Shown: piece by piece, positions 21,050 to 34,011 of the stretch
Layout: the number at the start of each line of letters is the position of its first letter
Numbering within the stretch: position 1 is the stretch's first letter
Source of the DNA: Welwitschia mirabilis
Lineage: Eukaryota > Gnetophyta > Gnetopsida > Welwitschiales
Direction of reading: 5' to 3'
Assembly: GCA_051453625.1 (NCBI GenBank)
Contig: JBOZIK010000001.1
Location: 169,914,374 to 169,978,373, forward strand
DNA length: 64,000 nucleotides
Translations under genes and position numbers: made by a program
Notes under the pieces: model-generated
Database searches by the model: none
Seen by the model: the letters and a program-made list of their open reading frames with translations, nothing else
Told to the model about the DNA's origin: nothing

Positions 21050-23150
21050 TTTGTATTTTATAGAAATCTAATTTCAGATAATGACACTTATTTATTAAGT
21101 AAGAAAGGCTTTGTTTGTAACATTAATTCTTTTCTTAACTATATACAAATCCTAAGAAATTTAGCATAGAAAAATACTTGCTTAATGGCTTCTAAGAGAG
21201 AGATTTTAGTTTTCACTCACTCAAAAATTCAAAAGCCTCTTATTGTTTCTTTACTATTTGGTCCTTTCTAGGTTATTGAGAAAAAGGTAATGCATATTTG
21301 TATAGAGGTATTTATGATTCTTACTCATTTTTCTCTTCCTTATCCTTTCTATGCTTACTAGGTACTTCAACCTCTTATGTTGGAGTTTTCTCTAAACTCT
21401 AGTTAATTTTATTTTCACTTCTTAGTTGTATGGTTTTGATTTCCTCAACATATGTATCTTTTATCCCATCTATCATCTTAAAACTATTGGCATTAGGTTT
21501 AGAAGATTCTAGAAGGTTGCCTTTCTCAAATTTGTTGAATAAAGTAAGGATGTCAGTTATGGTTTAACTCAATTATCATATGTTTTAATCAAGTTTTCAT
21601 AATGTAAAAGAGATTTATTGATTAACTTACTATTATCTATTATTGATTTAAATTTGATATTCCATAAGTATCTTAAGGGTATCTTTCAAAAAATGTGATG
21701 AAGAGTGTTGATTATTGAAAATGAGGATTGATGATTAGAATATGATTATAAGAATATTTATTTTAAGGTTGAATTATAGAGGCTTGATTAAAATTATCTT
21801 ATTTTCATGGAATGTTTAGATGATTTCCTCATCTAGTATTATAGATATTAGAGTAAGTGTTGTTGGCTCTATAGTTTCTCCATTATCTTGTGACATTTAC
21901 TTGGTTCTTTACTACAACTTGAAACATGGGGATGGATGTATTATGACATCTTACAAGTATCGATGTGATGAATGGAATAACCAATTTAAGGACTAATAGG
22001 CTTAAAATAGATTATAAGACATTTAATCTTCTTTAAAAGTTCATCTAATCAATTGTAAAGAGTTTTTGAGATGCTTAAAAATGCTAACAGACTCAATGGA
22101 ATGATGTAATCTAGATGGTTTATCTAGAGTTTTTAGTTTGTAGAACTCTAAGAGATGGTTTTTAGGAAACCCCAAGCTTCATCTATTTTCAATCCAAGAA
22201 ACTTCCCGTATACTACAAGTTATCTATGATTTGAGGAAAGGGCTTCATAAAAGAAACTAAATAACTCTACCTTACTTAAAACCATATTTAGGATATTTGA
22301 GGAGAAAATATTTGAAACATTTTAAACTTTAAAAAAAAATCTTTCATAGTATTTTCTCTAAAAATTCATGATTTCTCTTTAAGGACATTGGTTTTATAGC
22401 TAGGAAGGAACTTCTTGATAAATGCTTAGTTAAGGTCAATTTGAGTAGTAATTAAGATATGTTTAAGAATGTATAATCAATAATTTATTTTTTTTCTTAA
22501 AGGAAAAGTAAAATAGAATTAATATAAGGGTGTCTAATTTCTTTAAATTTTGAGAAATAGTGACTAAAATGCATTCAAACTCATTAAGATGCAAATACAA
22601 GTCTTTAAACTCTAAACTATGAAAGCATAGTAATAGTTGAATGATAGTCGGTTTAAAGTTAATTCTAAAGGCATTACAAGGATAAGTTACATAGGATGAT
22701 ATTTCTAAGTATTAAAATTTAAGATAATATTTTAGCATTTGTAAAGGGTATTGAATGTTAGATTTGTTTTTAGAAAAGTTAGAGTAAAAATATGACTAGT
22801 TATTGTAGTCTATATTGAGGTCTTGGTTGAATCTATCTCATGAATAGCTTCTCGAAAATAGCATACCCTCATTATTTAATTCTAGATTTATGTTAGGTCT
22901 TGAGTGGACATGATGTAATATTCTATCAGATTTACATTACTAGTTCATGTAAAGTTTTCACAAATTAAGATCCACCCAAATCAAGAATTATTTTAGAAAG
23001 GACTAAGATGAACTTCTATGAAATTTAAGTATGGGACTTAAGGAAATAATGATGGCACTATTAAGAGAAGATAGTACTACTAGTATTTTAGGAAAAATAG
23101 GTTATGAAAAATTTAAGAAGCATAACTCAAGTAGGAAGAGAAAGTTAAAG
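21050..23150 (-). pseudogene. gag remnant of G
   Basis: Minus strand. The capsid area around 22240-22100 reads VYYGKFLGLK, then DEAWGFLKTIS, the equivalent of QLVEMMCNGKFLDKEPEEAL. A Cys-containing stretch near 21920 (SSCSKEPSKCHK) is where the zinc-knuckle region lies, but no complete CCHC remains. Many stops. The N-terminal part above 22600 is only weakly gag-like. Confidence 0.65.
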
Positions 23151-24157
23151 AGTTGGTAAAAATAGAAATGCAACAAAATGAATGATATATAAGCTAGAAA
23201 ATAAAAATCCTAAAATGCAATACAATGCAAAAAATAATAGAAATGAGAAATTTAGAACTTGTAAATGCAAAAATGTAGTAATAATTATGTATAAATACAA
23301 GTAAAAAAATTAAAATTATAAAATAAAAAATAATCCTATAGGAAAACCTTTTCTTATTTTCTATAAAACCTATGAAAGAGGGAAAAGAAGAAGAGGGAAG
23401 AAATAAGAAGAAAACAAAGTCTTTCTCTTTAGAAAAATTCTAAAAGCTTAACCAGTCCTACATAGAAAATCTTAAATAAGGTTATTTTTATAGTTATAAA
23501 AATTATAGAAAATTGAAAACAAAAAAGAGATACTAGAAGTAAACCAATATAACAAAAACTTTATAGTGAAATAAAATAAGGAAGAACCAGAAATAAACCA
23601 ATATAACTAGAATATTATAGTAATGTCAAGGAAAAAAAAAGCATTAGAAATGTGTTATCATAATTTCAAATTTGTAATAAAGCAAATTATAGTAAATAAA
23701 ACAAAGAAGGGAACTAGAAATGGACTAGTATAACTAAAAATAATTAAGTAAATAAGTAGAAACATAAATAAGAAGAAACAAAAATGTTTGTACATGCTCC
23801 ACTATAGCAACTAGGCCATTATTCTTGATAACATCATAAAAATTATTTATGGCTTGTTTTTGTTATGTTTCTATCACTATATATATTTTTTAAGTTCAAG
23901 CAAGATCACTCTAGGAATATAAATCATAAAAAATTAAAATCAAATTTTATCAAAATTATTAATACTTTTATTTAAAGTATAAATATCCTATCATCCTTTC
24001 CAAAGATAATATATATTAGATAAGATAGTAAATCTTACACAAATATAACTTCTATAACTTCATAAAGTGATTTAGTATTATAAGATAGGAAGTATGTATG
24101 TATTATAAATCAATGGATTAAGCTAGAAATAAGGAATATATCTTGGAATCTAACTTC
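23150..24157 (-). other. Leader of G
   Basis: AT-rich non-coding sequence between gag and PBS, with plus-strand A-runs typical of the other leaders here. Nothing else seen. Confidence 0.6.
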
Positions 24158-24179
24158 GCCATAACAACAATGATAAAAA
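24158..24179 (-). other. Primer-binding site of G
   Basis: Minus strand TTTTTATCATTGTTGTTATG, aligned with TTTTGGCGTCGTTGCCGGGG with G/C to A/T changes. It lies at the downstream edge of the LTR. Confidence 0.6.
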
Positions 24180-25039
24180 TCTTAATGAAATAGACTTACT
24201 ATATCCTTATTTTAAGGAAATCATGTTAAGCATCCATTAAAGATCAAGCATGATGATATAATATCACTCACCATATAAGTATTAACAAAGACTCTAGGTC
24301 ACCTTAGATCTCATGGCCCACTTCATATGCATGACAAGTATGAATTTATCCTAAAGAACATCAAATGATGGTAACTATGGATTAGGATTAACACATAATG
24401 TATCACTTAAAAACATAAAAAGAATTAACACACTTTAATTCATATTAAGTTTTACGAGTAAAGAAAACATGCATACTTAAAAATGAGAAACTAGATTGAA
24501 GAAATTATTAGCACTTTATTATAGCAATAGAGTAAATTTCACATAATTAAAAGATTCAATCTAAAGCTTGAAACATAATGCTAGTATTAATTGCTATCTC
24601 TCAGATTCAAAAGATTGATTAGAAGTTGCATATCTAAAATATCCTTAAAAGGAAATCTAATTACACTTTTATAACCTAAAAATTCAGGTTAGGAATAGGG
24701 TTCTACAAATTTTCATAATCCTTTCCTCTTTAGATTAAATCACCAATAGCCTGAATGAACTTAGCCTATGCCAATACTTTTGAAACATGAAAATCAACAT
24801 TAGACTTCTAAGATTACTAGTGTCATTGACATTCTAACAAATATTCATTTGAACTTCTAGTCCATGCTCTAGTAGCCTATTAGAAACTTTAAAAGATAAA
24901 TAGTATAGGTAAAATATCATTTTTTGTGAGTTTATAAATTTATATTAAGATAAATCCATAAAATCATAAAGATTACAACTTTACTATGCTAAAATGGAAT
25001 TACTTACTTGAAATAGATGTTAACTTTTACATGTTATTA
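24180..25039 (-). repeat. 5' LTR of element G
   Basis: About 0.86 kb. On the minus strand it starts TAATAACATGTAAAAGTTAA, alignable with A's TGTTAACGTGTAAAAATTGA, and ends at the PBS. Part of it resembles the start of F's LTR. No second LTR of G is in the window. Confidence 0.62.
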
Positions 25040-25310
25040 CTTATCCTTGTTATGTTCTTATTTTCCATCATAATTTGAGGACCAATCTTTCTTATCATTA
25101 TCATATGAAAAATCATCATTTTTCTTGTCACCTAAAATATCTAAGGATTTTTTTATCTAATGCTTATAATAGTTAGACATATTATAATCATCATCTAATG
25201 TTGATAAAATGAAAACATTTTTGCAAGTAACTAATAATAAGGATATTCACTTATCAGTGTGTGCTTCATCATGATTTAAATCAATGTCAATATCCTAAGT
25301 AGAAAAATCA
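25040..25310. other. Spacer between G and C
   Basis: 271 bases. The minus strand is Asp-rich when translated and could be the continuation of the copia gag that C interrupted (see 44370-45240), but I cannot recognise a motif. Confidence 0.4.
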
Positions 25311-26560
25311 TGTTGTAATGCATAATTTTACAATTCTTTACATATTACTCAATCCTATTGATCAAAAATAGATATATTACAAAATACAACATAGTAGTAT
25401 AGACAGAAGTGACCCAAATGTCATAAACCCATTGAAGATATGTGAGAGAAGAAGGAGAATTGATTTTTAAGAAAATATTGTATTAAAAAATCAAGAACAA
25501 TGTAGAAAATAAATATGTAGTGCAATACACATGCACTTAATCTAGATGAACACCTACCTAATTACTGAATTGACTTATCAAGAAGATTGATCCTGTATAA
25601 TCTAGATCATTTAGGGAGATTGTCACTAATCATGACCAACTGAGGCTAGCAAGTAAGTCAAATAAAGTATAATTCAAAATGCTTCTAAACTACTATCGTC
25701 AACCATAACAAAGGTTGTCCTTAAGACCTATATCATTAATGAGACTATCATCGAATAAAGAATAACATAAACCATAAGGGATATTAAATGAACAAAAGAA
25801 ACATAATTTGTATTATAAATCAGGCTAACATGTAGATTACAAAGTAGCTACACCTCAATGGAGGATGCTTAGTCTAACACCAATGAAACATCTTTTTACA
25901 ACTACAAAAGATGAATTTCCTGCCCTTTGATCTCTTATCATAAGAATTTCTAGTGCATTGAAGATCATATGAGAGTTAAAGGAAGGGGGAAGGAGATTTA
26001 TTTATACAGTAGATAAGGCATAACTATCACTTAAGATGTGCTGAAAAATGCACTCAAATCAGATAAAGAAATAGATAAAATGGATGAAAGTCAGCTGGCC
26101 ATTTTAGTTATCATCCTAATGATCATAGGGATGACATAGGGGATGGTGGTTCATGAATCATCATTGTCATCCTATATGTTGTGGAGATGACCATGGATAC
26201 AACACCTCTTCAGAAAAGATAACTTCATTTGTTCTAGATCCAATCCACCTTAGCATTCCCATATAGCTTGTCTAGGACTATTGCTTGTCTATTGTGGGGA
26301 TAACAGTGGGATGATAGTCCTCCTTATTTTTCTAACTTAAGATAAATTAGCTTTAGCATTATTGATCTNNNNNNNNNNTCCACTAGATCATTGAGTATTA
26401 GAATATTCCTAAAATGCCTCTAAACATGCAAAAAATTACATGTTTCTATGATCATCCATCAACTCTCTATAATCCTCATAATTTCATCTAAACTTGTATA
26501 AATGTTTTGCAAAATAGCTCATAACACCCTATTAAATACATACAGTTTGGTAGAGCATCA
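25311..26560 (-). repeat. 3' LTR of element C
   Basis: Matches 43103-44334 end to end. On the minus strand it starts TGATGCTCTACCAAACTG and ends ATTACAACA. Contains a 10-N gap (26369-26378). A TATA-like TGTATAAATAAA lies at 25997-26009 on the minus strand. Confidence 0.87.
25997..26009 (-). promoter_or_regulatory. TATA box in 3' LTR of C
   Basis: TGTATAAATAAA on the minus strand. The equivalent in the 5' LTR is CTATATAAACAAA at 43776-43789. Confidence 0.5.
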
Positions 26561-28200
26561 TAGTTTCCTACTTAGCCTTATTAGTACTTAACAAAATCAA
26601 GCAAACAACTACAATTACAAGTCAAATTGTCTTAAAAAATGAATTTGAAAATTATAAAATAGGATTATAATTAATTTCAAACATAAAATGTAATGTGTCA
26701 TGTGTATGAAGTGGATTACAAAATTTATGTTTCATGGAAGCTTGACTATAAAAATTATGAAAATGAGTTTGAAAATGAGTCCTACCCTACTCCAAGAAAA
26801 ATAATACCTCCCGTATTGGCTAAAGAAATCTAATGAAAATTAGTATGTATAGTCAAGAAGATGGACGATGGTTGTTTATGCAATTTTTATAAAGAATGAA
26901 ATTTGATAATCGATGACTTAAGTGTATAAATTAGTGTAAAAATGTCAGATTTGAAAAATAAAGATTTAGGAAATATTTTGAAAAATATAGAAAGAGTAGA
27001 TAATGATAATGTACTATTTGGAATGAAGAACATTCATATGTACCCAACAAATGTACCTTGACAGAATGATAGTATTTAGAACTCCAAAAAAACTAAAAAT
27101 AAATATCAAAAAATTTGCAAAGAAACTCATTTAATCAAGAAATCAACTTTTTATTAAAAACAAAAGAAGGGAATTATTCAATATTAAGATCCTAAAATGA
27201 TAAAAAATAAAGAAATGACTTTGAAATAACTAAATAAATGATGAAAGAAAATAGAAAAATGGACATAAGAAACATAAAGAAGATAGCCTACCTACTCTAG
27301 ATTCTAACTTAATAGACTCCCGTGGAAGAAATTAGAACATCACTTGATTTAAAATGCATGACTAAATGTATAATTTTGTAAAGTTTAATTTGATAAGGTA
27401 GTAGTTATAATGATGCTAAAGATAAAATGCTTTAAAAAATAAGTGATAAGATAAAAGAGTCGTTAAAAAATAAACTCACCTACTTATATCTCAAAATAAA
27501 CACCTAAATCCTTAAAAATGAAATGATCATATGGAAAGAATAAGGAAATAATCAATATCTCTAATGACACCAGGAACACTATTGATCTCATAACCTTAAA
27601 GTTTTTATTATTTTACTATCCATGATAAGGGGATTATAACCATAGTCAAAGAAGTAAGGTCTCACAAAGCATGGCCAACTAACCTACTAGTGGAGTTTTC
27701 ACAACTACCATATTACACTACCAAAGGCTTATTTGAGAAAATTTACCCTCATGTACTTATGATAGGACATTATGGTGATCATGTTTTTAAGCTATATCAA
27801 ATATAAAGCATCATGGTCCTATTTTTATATTTTTTCTTTTTTTTAAAAATAAATAAAAGAAACATTCCACACAATCAAACACTTCAAAAGATGAAGGCAA
27901 AGTAATAAGATAAAAGACATAAAAGAATACCATTAAACAATATAAGACCTTTCATCATTAAGAAAAACATAAGAAATAAAGCATATTCCTTTAAAATTAA
28001 GTTCATAAATATGTGAATGTCTTTAAGGTTAGGTGAATCCAATCTTACCACTATAAAATGCTCAAGTACAAAAACTAGTCATGAAAATAAAATAAATATA
28101 GAAGTCATGTTTGAAAGATGATTAAGTAATATCATAATGGCCTATAAAGGAATAAGCTAAGAGAAAATTAAAACAATGGTAGGAAAGAAGTTCTCCTTAT
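26561..28200 (-). other. 3' non-coding part of C with polypurine end
   Basis: Between integrase and 3' LTR. The last bases before the LTR on the minus strand, AAGGCTAAGTAGGAAACTA, are purine-rich and correctly placed for a polypurine tract. No env-like frame could be recognised in the 1.6 kb. Confidence 0.55.
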
Positions 28201-28209
28201 TGAGGGGAA

Positions 28210-29460
28210 CCCCCAAGGCTAGTACTTCTATCATGTTTATATCAGAAGACTGCTTGTATATTTTTAACTTTTATCCACTAACTTTATAAATTTATTTATT
28301 TGTTAAGTTAGAAATCTCAACAGAGCCATTAGAATGTACTTACTCAATAAGGTAAGGACCTAACAATTTTAAGATTAAATTGTTATATAGAAGATGTACT
28401 CTAGCATTATATAATCGAACTAGTTGACTAGATTTAAAGTTCTTATAGATTAACTTTTTATCATGTTTGAATTTATTTTGGGCTTTATGAATAAGTTGAT
28501 AATAAATATCTTGAGTTCATTTTTTATTTAAATAATCTAATTGATCTAAATGAGTTTTAATATTCTCTTCTAAATTCACAAAGTTAAGTTGATGTGTATA
28601 ATGATAGGAATTGTAACAAACATTGATAGGTAAAACATAGACTTTACTATATACGAGCTCATAAGGTGAAAAACCAAGTGAATTATGCCAAGTCATATGG
28701 TAAACCTAAAGAACATCATTCAATTTAAAATCCCATGATTTCTTATTAGTAAAGATAAGTTTTTAAAGTATATTTTTATTTTCTCTATTAGCATTTTCAG
28801 CTTATCCATTAGGTTGAGAATGATAAGCACAAGCTACTCAATGGTCTATGCTAATAGATAAAATAAGTTTTCTAAAAATATGATTGATGAAATAGGTTTC
28901 TTAATCATTAGTAATTATTCAAGAAAAGCCAAAACATTGAAAATCTTAAGTTTTAAAAAAGTTATAAATGGTTCAGGAATCATTTGAGGAAGTAGGAACT
29001 ACTTTAATCCATTTAGTCATATAATTAATAGCCACTAAAATGTAACTTTTATCTTTTGAAGGTGGTTTAATTGGATCTATAAAATTAATTCCTAAATAAT
29101 CAAAAGGTTCAAACTCAAGAATAGGTTTGAGGGACATTTCTTATGATCATAAAAGGCTACTAAAATGTTGACATGCATCTCACTTTTTGGCATAATCAAA
29201 AGAGTCCTGTAAAAGACTAGGCTAATAAAATTTAGAGTGAAGAATTTTCATGGTTATTTTCTAACATCTAAAATGTTCATTACAAATAGCACCATGATAA
29301 AGATAGAGGATATCAGATTTTTCTCATTCTAGTATACATTTTCTCATAATTTGATCCTTACACCTATGAGAAAGATTGGGTGCTATCCACTTGTAGTCAC
29401 CTATCCTATGAAGAAAAGATTTTCTTTGATTGTGACTCCAAATTTATGGTATTTTTAAAG
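28210..29460 (-). pseudogene. Integrase remnant of C
   Basis: Minus strand. The HHCC area (29290-29160) includes YHGAICNEHFRC, KITMKILHSKFY and a WDACQ-like end. The core starts LGINFIDPIKPPS (Asp replaced by Asn), followed by SYILVAINYMTKWIKVVP, SNDS and IITND-text. Then come AENANRENKNIL, GFSPYELVYSK and a well-kept C-terminal domain: INLVNLEENIKTHLDQLDYL, HKAQNKFKHDKKLIYKNFKS, QLVRLYNARVHLLYNN and LGPYLIE near 28350. It ends with a YKVSG-KLKIY motif near 28260. Long stretches are open between scattered stops, making this the best-preserved integrase in the window. Confidence 0.87.
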
Positions 29461-29499
29461 TAATAAGGTAATTTACAATATTAGCATACCATGGAGGGA

Positions 29500-30610
29500 G
29501 ATAAGTAAAAAAATACAACAAATAGTTCTTCACCTGGAAAAGAATCATTGATAAAAAGGTTATCAAAAGAAGAAGAAAGGCATGATAAGTGATCTGCTAA
29601 GTTGTTGTGTTTTCTTATCTTATCTATGATGGTGAGATTAAATTCTTACATTAAGAGGATTCATCAAATCAACCTAGTACTAGAATATTTCTTAGTCATT
29701 AAATATTTAATTGCTGCATGATCTATGTATATGTTTGTGTAAAAGCCTAAAAGATAATGTCTAAGATTATTGAGGTNNNNNNNNNNNNNNNNNNNNNNNN
29801 NNNNNNNNNNNNNNNNNNNNNNNNNNNNNNNNNNNNNNNNNNNNNNNNNNNNNNNNNNNNNNNNNNNNNNNNNNNNNNNNNNNNNNNNNNNNNNNNNNNN
29901 NNNNNNNNNNNNNNNNNNNNNNNNNNNNNNNNNNNNNNNNNNNNNNNNNNNNNNNNNNNNNNNNNNNNNNNNNNNNNNNNNNNNNNNNNNNNNNNNNNNN
30001 NNNNNNNNNNNNNNNNNNNNNNNNNNNNNNNNNNNNNNNNNNNNNNNNNNNNNNNNNNNNNNNNNNNNNNNNNNNNNNNNNNNNNNNNNNNNNNNNNNNN
30101 NNNNNNNNNNNNNNNNNNNNNNNNNNNNNNNNNNNNNNNNNNNNNNNNNNNNNNNNNNNNNNNNNNNNNNNNNNNNNNNNNNNNNNNNNNNNNNNNNNNN
30201 NNNNNNNNNNNNNNNNNNNNNNNNNNNNNNNNNNNNNNNNNNNNNNNNNNNNNNNNNNNNNNNNNNNNNNNNNNNNNNNNNNNNNNNNNNNNNNNNNNNN
30301 NNNNNNNNNNNNNNNNNNNNNNNNNNNNNNNNNNNNNNNNNNNNNNNNNNNNNNNNNNNNNNNNNNNNNNNNNNNNNNNNNNNNNNNNNNNNNNNNNNNN
30401 NNNNNNNNNNNNNNNNNNNNNNNNNNNNNNNNNNNNNNNNNNNNNNNNNNNNNNNNNNNNNNNNNNNNNNNNNNNNNNNNNNNNNNNNNNNNNNNNNNNN
30501 NNNNNNNNNNNNNNNNNNNNNNNNNNNNNNNNNNNNNNNNTGACTTTGAAATCATTTTCATATTTTTCAATAAGTACCCCACCCACAACAAAATTAATAG
30601 CATCACACAT
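29500..30610 (-). pseudogene. RNase H remnant of C, interrupted by gap
   Basis: The upstream part 30610-30541 reads MCDAINFVVGGVLIEKYEN (family MCDASDYAVGAVLGQ). After a 764-N gap (29777-30540), 29776-29590 gives IYIDHAAIKYLMTKK, then WILLM, EFNLTIIDK and ADHLS with stops. Two long N-bridging ORFs on each strand are artefacts. Confidence 0.8.
29777..30540. other. Assembly gap, 764 N
   Basis: Falls inside RNase H. In other elements here the missing stretch (between the MCDASD motif and the YTDH motif) is only about 200 bases, so the N length is probably too long. Confidence 0.85.
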
Positions 30611-30665
30611 TAACTAAAAATCTTTTTCCCAATCAGGTCCCATCACAATAGGAGGATAAGAGAGT

Positions 30666-31023
30666 TTACATTTAAGTTTATCAAAAGTAAGCTAACAACA
30701 TTCATTCCAATCAAATTTAGCTTTTTTTTTAGCAATTAATGAAGGGATTTACAATTTTTTATATAATATTGAATAAACCAATGATAAAAATCACNNNNNN
30801 NNNNNNNNNNNNNNNNNNNNNNNNNNNNNNNNNNNNNNNNNNNNNNNNNNNNNNNNNNNNNNNNNNNNNNNNNNNNNNNNNNNNNNNNNNNNNNTTACAT
30901 TTAAGTTTATCAAAAGTAAGCTAACAACATTTATTCCAATCAAATTTAGCTTTTTTTTTAGCAATTCATGAAGGGATTTACAATTTTTTGTATAATATTG
31001 AATAAACCAATGATAAAAATCAC
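30666..31023 (-). repeat. Gap-flanking direct repeat in C
   Basis: 30666-30794 before and 30895-31023 after a 100-N gap (30795-30894) are 129 bases with only a few differences. The pattern fits one sequence present twice because two contig ends were not merged. Confidence 0.88.
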
Positions 31024-31466
31024 AATAACCAAAGAAGGATTGAACTTGTTTTACATGGGTTTGAGGAGTTAGGTTTTGAATGTACCAACGTTTTCAGGGT
31101 CAATTCTAATTCATCTTTTAGAAATGTAGTGACTTAGAACTATTCCATTATCAACTAAAAATAAGCTCTTTCCCTAACTTAAATGAAGGCCACACTCTAT
31201 GCATCCATCAAGGACTTTTTCTAATTTTTTTAAGACTTGATCAAAGGTTTCTTCAAAGATTGAAAATTCATCCATAAAGATTTCTATCAAATCCTTTAAC
31301 ATGTCTTAAAAAAATACCCATCAGATCACATTAAAAAGTTCTAAAAGTGTTACATAATGCAAAAGGCATTCCTCTAAAAGAAAATGTCCCAAAAGGTGAA
31401 GTAAAAGTTGTTTTGTCCTATTCTTTACTAGCTATACAAACTTGATTATAACCGTTATATTCATCT
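31024..31466 (-). pseudogene. Reverse transcriptase of C, C-terminal part
   Basis: From 31466 downwards the minus strand reads GYNQVCIASKE, DKTTFTSPFGTFSFRGMPFA (with the conserved MPFGLCNA-type block) and ALCN. The catalytic box at 31267-31278 is FMDE, the second Asp changed to Glu. Then come FSIFEETFDQVLKKLEKVL, DGCIECGLHLS and SLFLVDNGIVLSHYISK. The piece is continued upstream at 39115, with the CACTA element H between. Confidence 0.87.
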
Positions 31467-31815
31467 TACTATAAGAAATATAGGATTTTAAGGCATTTCT
31501 AAAATGCCTTAAAAGATCTTAAAAAATACCTTAAATACTTTTAAGGTATTTCTTCATAAAACACTTTAAATAATTGGCTTTTAAGGCATTTATAAGGCAT
31601 TTTAATATCAATGCCTTAAAATTCCTTTTGAGGTTTTTTTTTCAAGAAACACCTTAAAAAGCCTTTTAAGCCATTTTTTTAAAAACACTGTAAAATACCT
31701 CTTTGAGACATTTATTCAAGAAATGCCTTAAAAGCCATTTTAAGATGCTCAATTCTAAAAATGTCTTAAAAGTCTTTTAAGGTGTTTTATCAAATAAATG
31801 CCTCAAACGGGGTCA
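31467..31815 (+). repeat. Left subterminal repeat array of H
   Basis: At least ten degenerate copies of AAGGCATTT or its complement AAATGCCTT, many flanked by TTTT/AAAA, in 350 bases. Similar arrays bind the TNPA-type protein in En/Spm. Binding here is inference. Confidence 0.82.
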
Positions 31816-31832
31816 TCTAGGNNNNNNNNNNN

Positions 31833-33770
31833 AAACTCCATTATGATCACTAGATTTTTAATTAGTTGATTTTTAGAAAATAAAATGGTTAAAGTATACT
31901 ATCTTTAATGTCTTCTAGATCACTTACCTTCAGATTGAACTTTGATATTACAAGCACAAAAGGTTCTGACTTGTATTATTTGGATGTGAAAAAGGTTCAT
32001 GCAAATCTAAAAGTAGCCAAGGAAAATGAAACTTCTTTATCATCAGATCAGAGGAACAAAAACTTGGCCACACTAATATGAGAAGCCTGAATCAAATGGC
32101 TGCAACCAAATAAGTATTAGGCATGGAAGATTATACTAAAAGTATGAATTTGAAATGCGAAAGTTTCACCTCTTACAAAGCAGTATCAATATCACATGCA
32201 TTGAGACCAAAGGGATTTCAAAGGCCTTTAGAGTATAGTTTATTCTAATGTATGTATAGGACTAAAGGAATCATAAAAGCCTAAGATTAGTAATTGCCTT
32301 TTGGCAAAGTCATCCTTCGAGCATGTTAGGAAGGTATCCAGTACATCACAAAGGGAACACCAAATCCTTAACGTTTCTTATTTTGATAACTTTCTACATT
32401 ATTAGTGGTATCTGCTAATATTATAGATCTGCATTTATATTATTGGTTGCATGTGTCAATATTCCAGATTTGCATTTAGAAATAATTCACCAAGTAATCA
32501 CCATAAAATCTAAAAAGAAAACATCCTAAGTGACATTGAAAGAGGTAACAATGACACATTACAATTATTAAAAACACAATGTAATGAGAAGTCAAATTAG
32601 ATAACTATTCATTTTCCGTCATAATAACTATGATAGGAATGCCTAGAAATCTGTAGAGTATATACCCTATAAGTCTTAGATATAAAGGAACCTAGAAATG
32701 TTTTACAAAAACATGTCTTAGAAGGCAAGTAGTTTTTAGGAAATGTGTTATATTAAAAATTTAATGCAACTATGGTATGAGAAGTTTTTAGAAATTTGCT
32801 TCATGATTCTATCACATATTTTCCTACACTAGATCCTTTAAATTAGAAGAGGGCCTAAGTACAAATCTAGTGTGAGGATAAAGGTTATATAATTCCTTGC
32901 TAAAGGAATTGAGACATGATAAAGACAAAAAAATAACTGTGCAAAGGCATATAAGGACTATGACTCATAACCAATCCTGCTGGTAGTAATTTAAGAGTAT
33001 AATCATACTAATCATATCTGATGTTTAATGATTAACATAATAAGATTATCGATTTAGTATCATCTTTCATGATTATAGTTTCAAACTAATGAGTGAAGTT
33101 ATCAACATAAAAAAGGTTATGTTTTATAATCTAAATTAGATTCTAACACTATTCATTCAATCCACAAGGCTTTAGTTCTATCTTAAAAAATCCATTGAAA
33201 GTTATTCCATGATGTCATACCCTTCTCATCACCAGAAATAAATAAAGACATTGACATAAAGGAAAAAAATATACATATAGAAACATGAAATATAGAGATC
33301 TTATTCATTCCCTAGGATAAAGAGACTGATAATACTTCGCAAATTATTTCATTCTAAAGCACCGTCACCTATTTTACCTATGTACCTTCATCCACCAATA
33401 TCAAAAAATGATGTGATATTAAAATAAAAGTTATAGTCCTCAAAATTCATAAAAAATCTATGTTATTTCTATAAAACTTTCAGTAAACAATCATTAAAAA
33501 AATCATTGACCATACTTGTGATACTTAAGGTAATGTGTAAAGGAGTGTCAAATCTGATTTATTATTGGAAAACGATAGTTTGCTAGAGTTTTTTTATCTA
33601 CAAAATGAAGCACACATTAGTATTGAAAAAATAGAAAGGAACATTAAAAATGATAGACCAAAAAAATAAATTAAAAATTAATTTTATTCTCTAATAATAT
33701 AAATATGTAAGAAATACTTATTTTCTTAATTTCTATTGAAAATGAGCAGTTAACAAGTATTCTATTCTAC
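31833..33770. other. Interior of H, left part
   Basis: No gene recognised. The sequence is AT-rich with slightly less AT-rich patches near 31960-32360, but stops in all frames. No transposase motif seen. Confidence 0.5.
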
Positions 33771-33774
33771 CATA

Positions 33775-33985
33775 AAGGCCGACAATAGACAATAACTCCC
33801 TCCTAAACATAGCTCACAACTTTCAGTGGGTAAGATTTCCCCAGCTCCCGTTAGATGACCCTTCTGTCTCCTCCACTGGAACTGAGTGCTGGCGGGGGTA
33901 GTTACGAGTTGTCTTGAGCCAAGTCCTCATTATTGTTATTGGGTGAGTAGCGGTTTATAGAGCCCAGTACTCCTTAGGTATGTCT
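33775..33985. other. GC-richer block inside H
   Basis: About 200 bases much richer in G and C than the surroundings, with runs such as CCCAGCTCCCGT and GGCGGGGGTAG. All frames but one contain early stops; a minus-strand stretch of about 40 codons is open (YPRQHSVPVEETEGSSNG). I do not recognise it. It may be captured host sequence or the end region of a second CACTA element (see 34012-34035). Confidence 0.5.
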
Positions 33986-34011
33986 CAATGATCACAACAT
34001 ATATAAAATAA

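Larger units (their letters stand above)
15266..25039 (-). mobile_element. Ty3/gypsy (Athila-type) element G
   Basis: Minus-strand element in the order 5' LTR (24180-25039), PBS, leader, gag, protease, RT, RNase H, integrase. The integrase is broken at 15266 by F, so the 3' end of G would lie left of the window. G contains an organellar rRNA fragment (20541-20629). It also contains a repeated RNase H/RT block separated by a gap, the second copy of which carries an extra LTR-like insertion. All frames are broken. It is the oldest element of the left cluster, since F is inserted in it and A in F. Confidence 0.8.

Noticed and set aside
29747-30617. Four ORFs of 257-287 codons
   Set aside because: Bridged by the 764-N gap. 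Only the minus-strand MCDAINFVVGG end is real and belongs to RNase H of C.
33775-33985. Possible host exon
   Set aside because: GC content is exon-like, but no frame longer than about 40 codons, no recognisable protein motif and no convincing splice sites.
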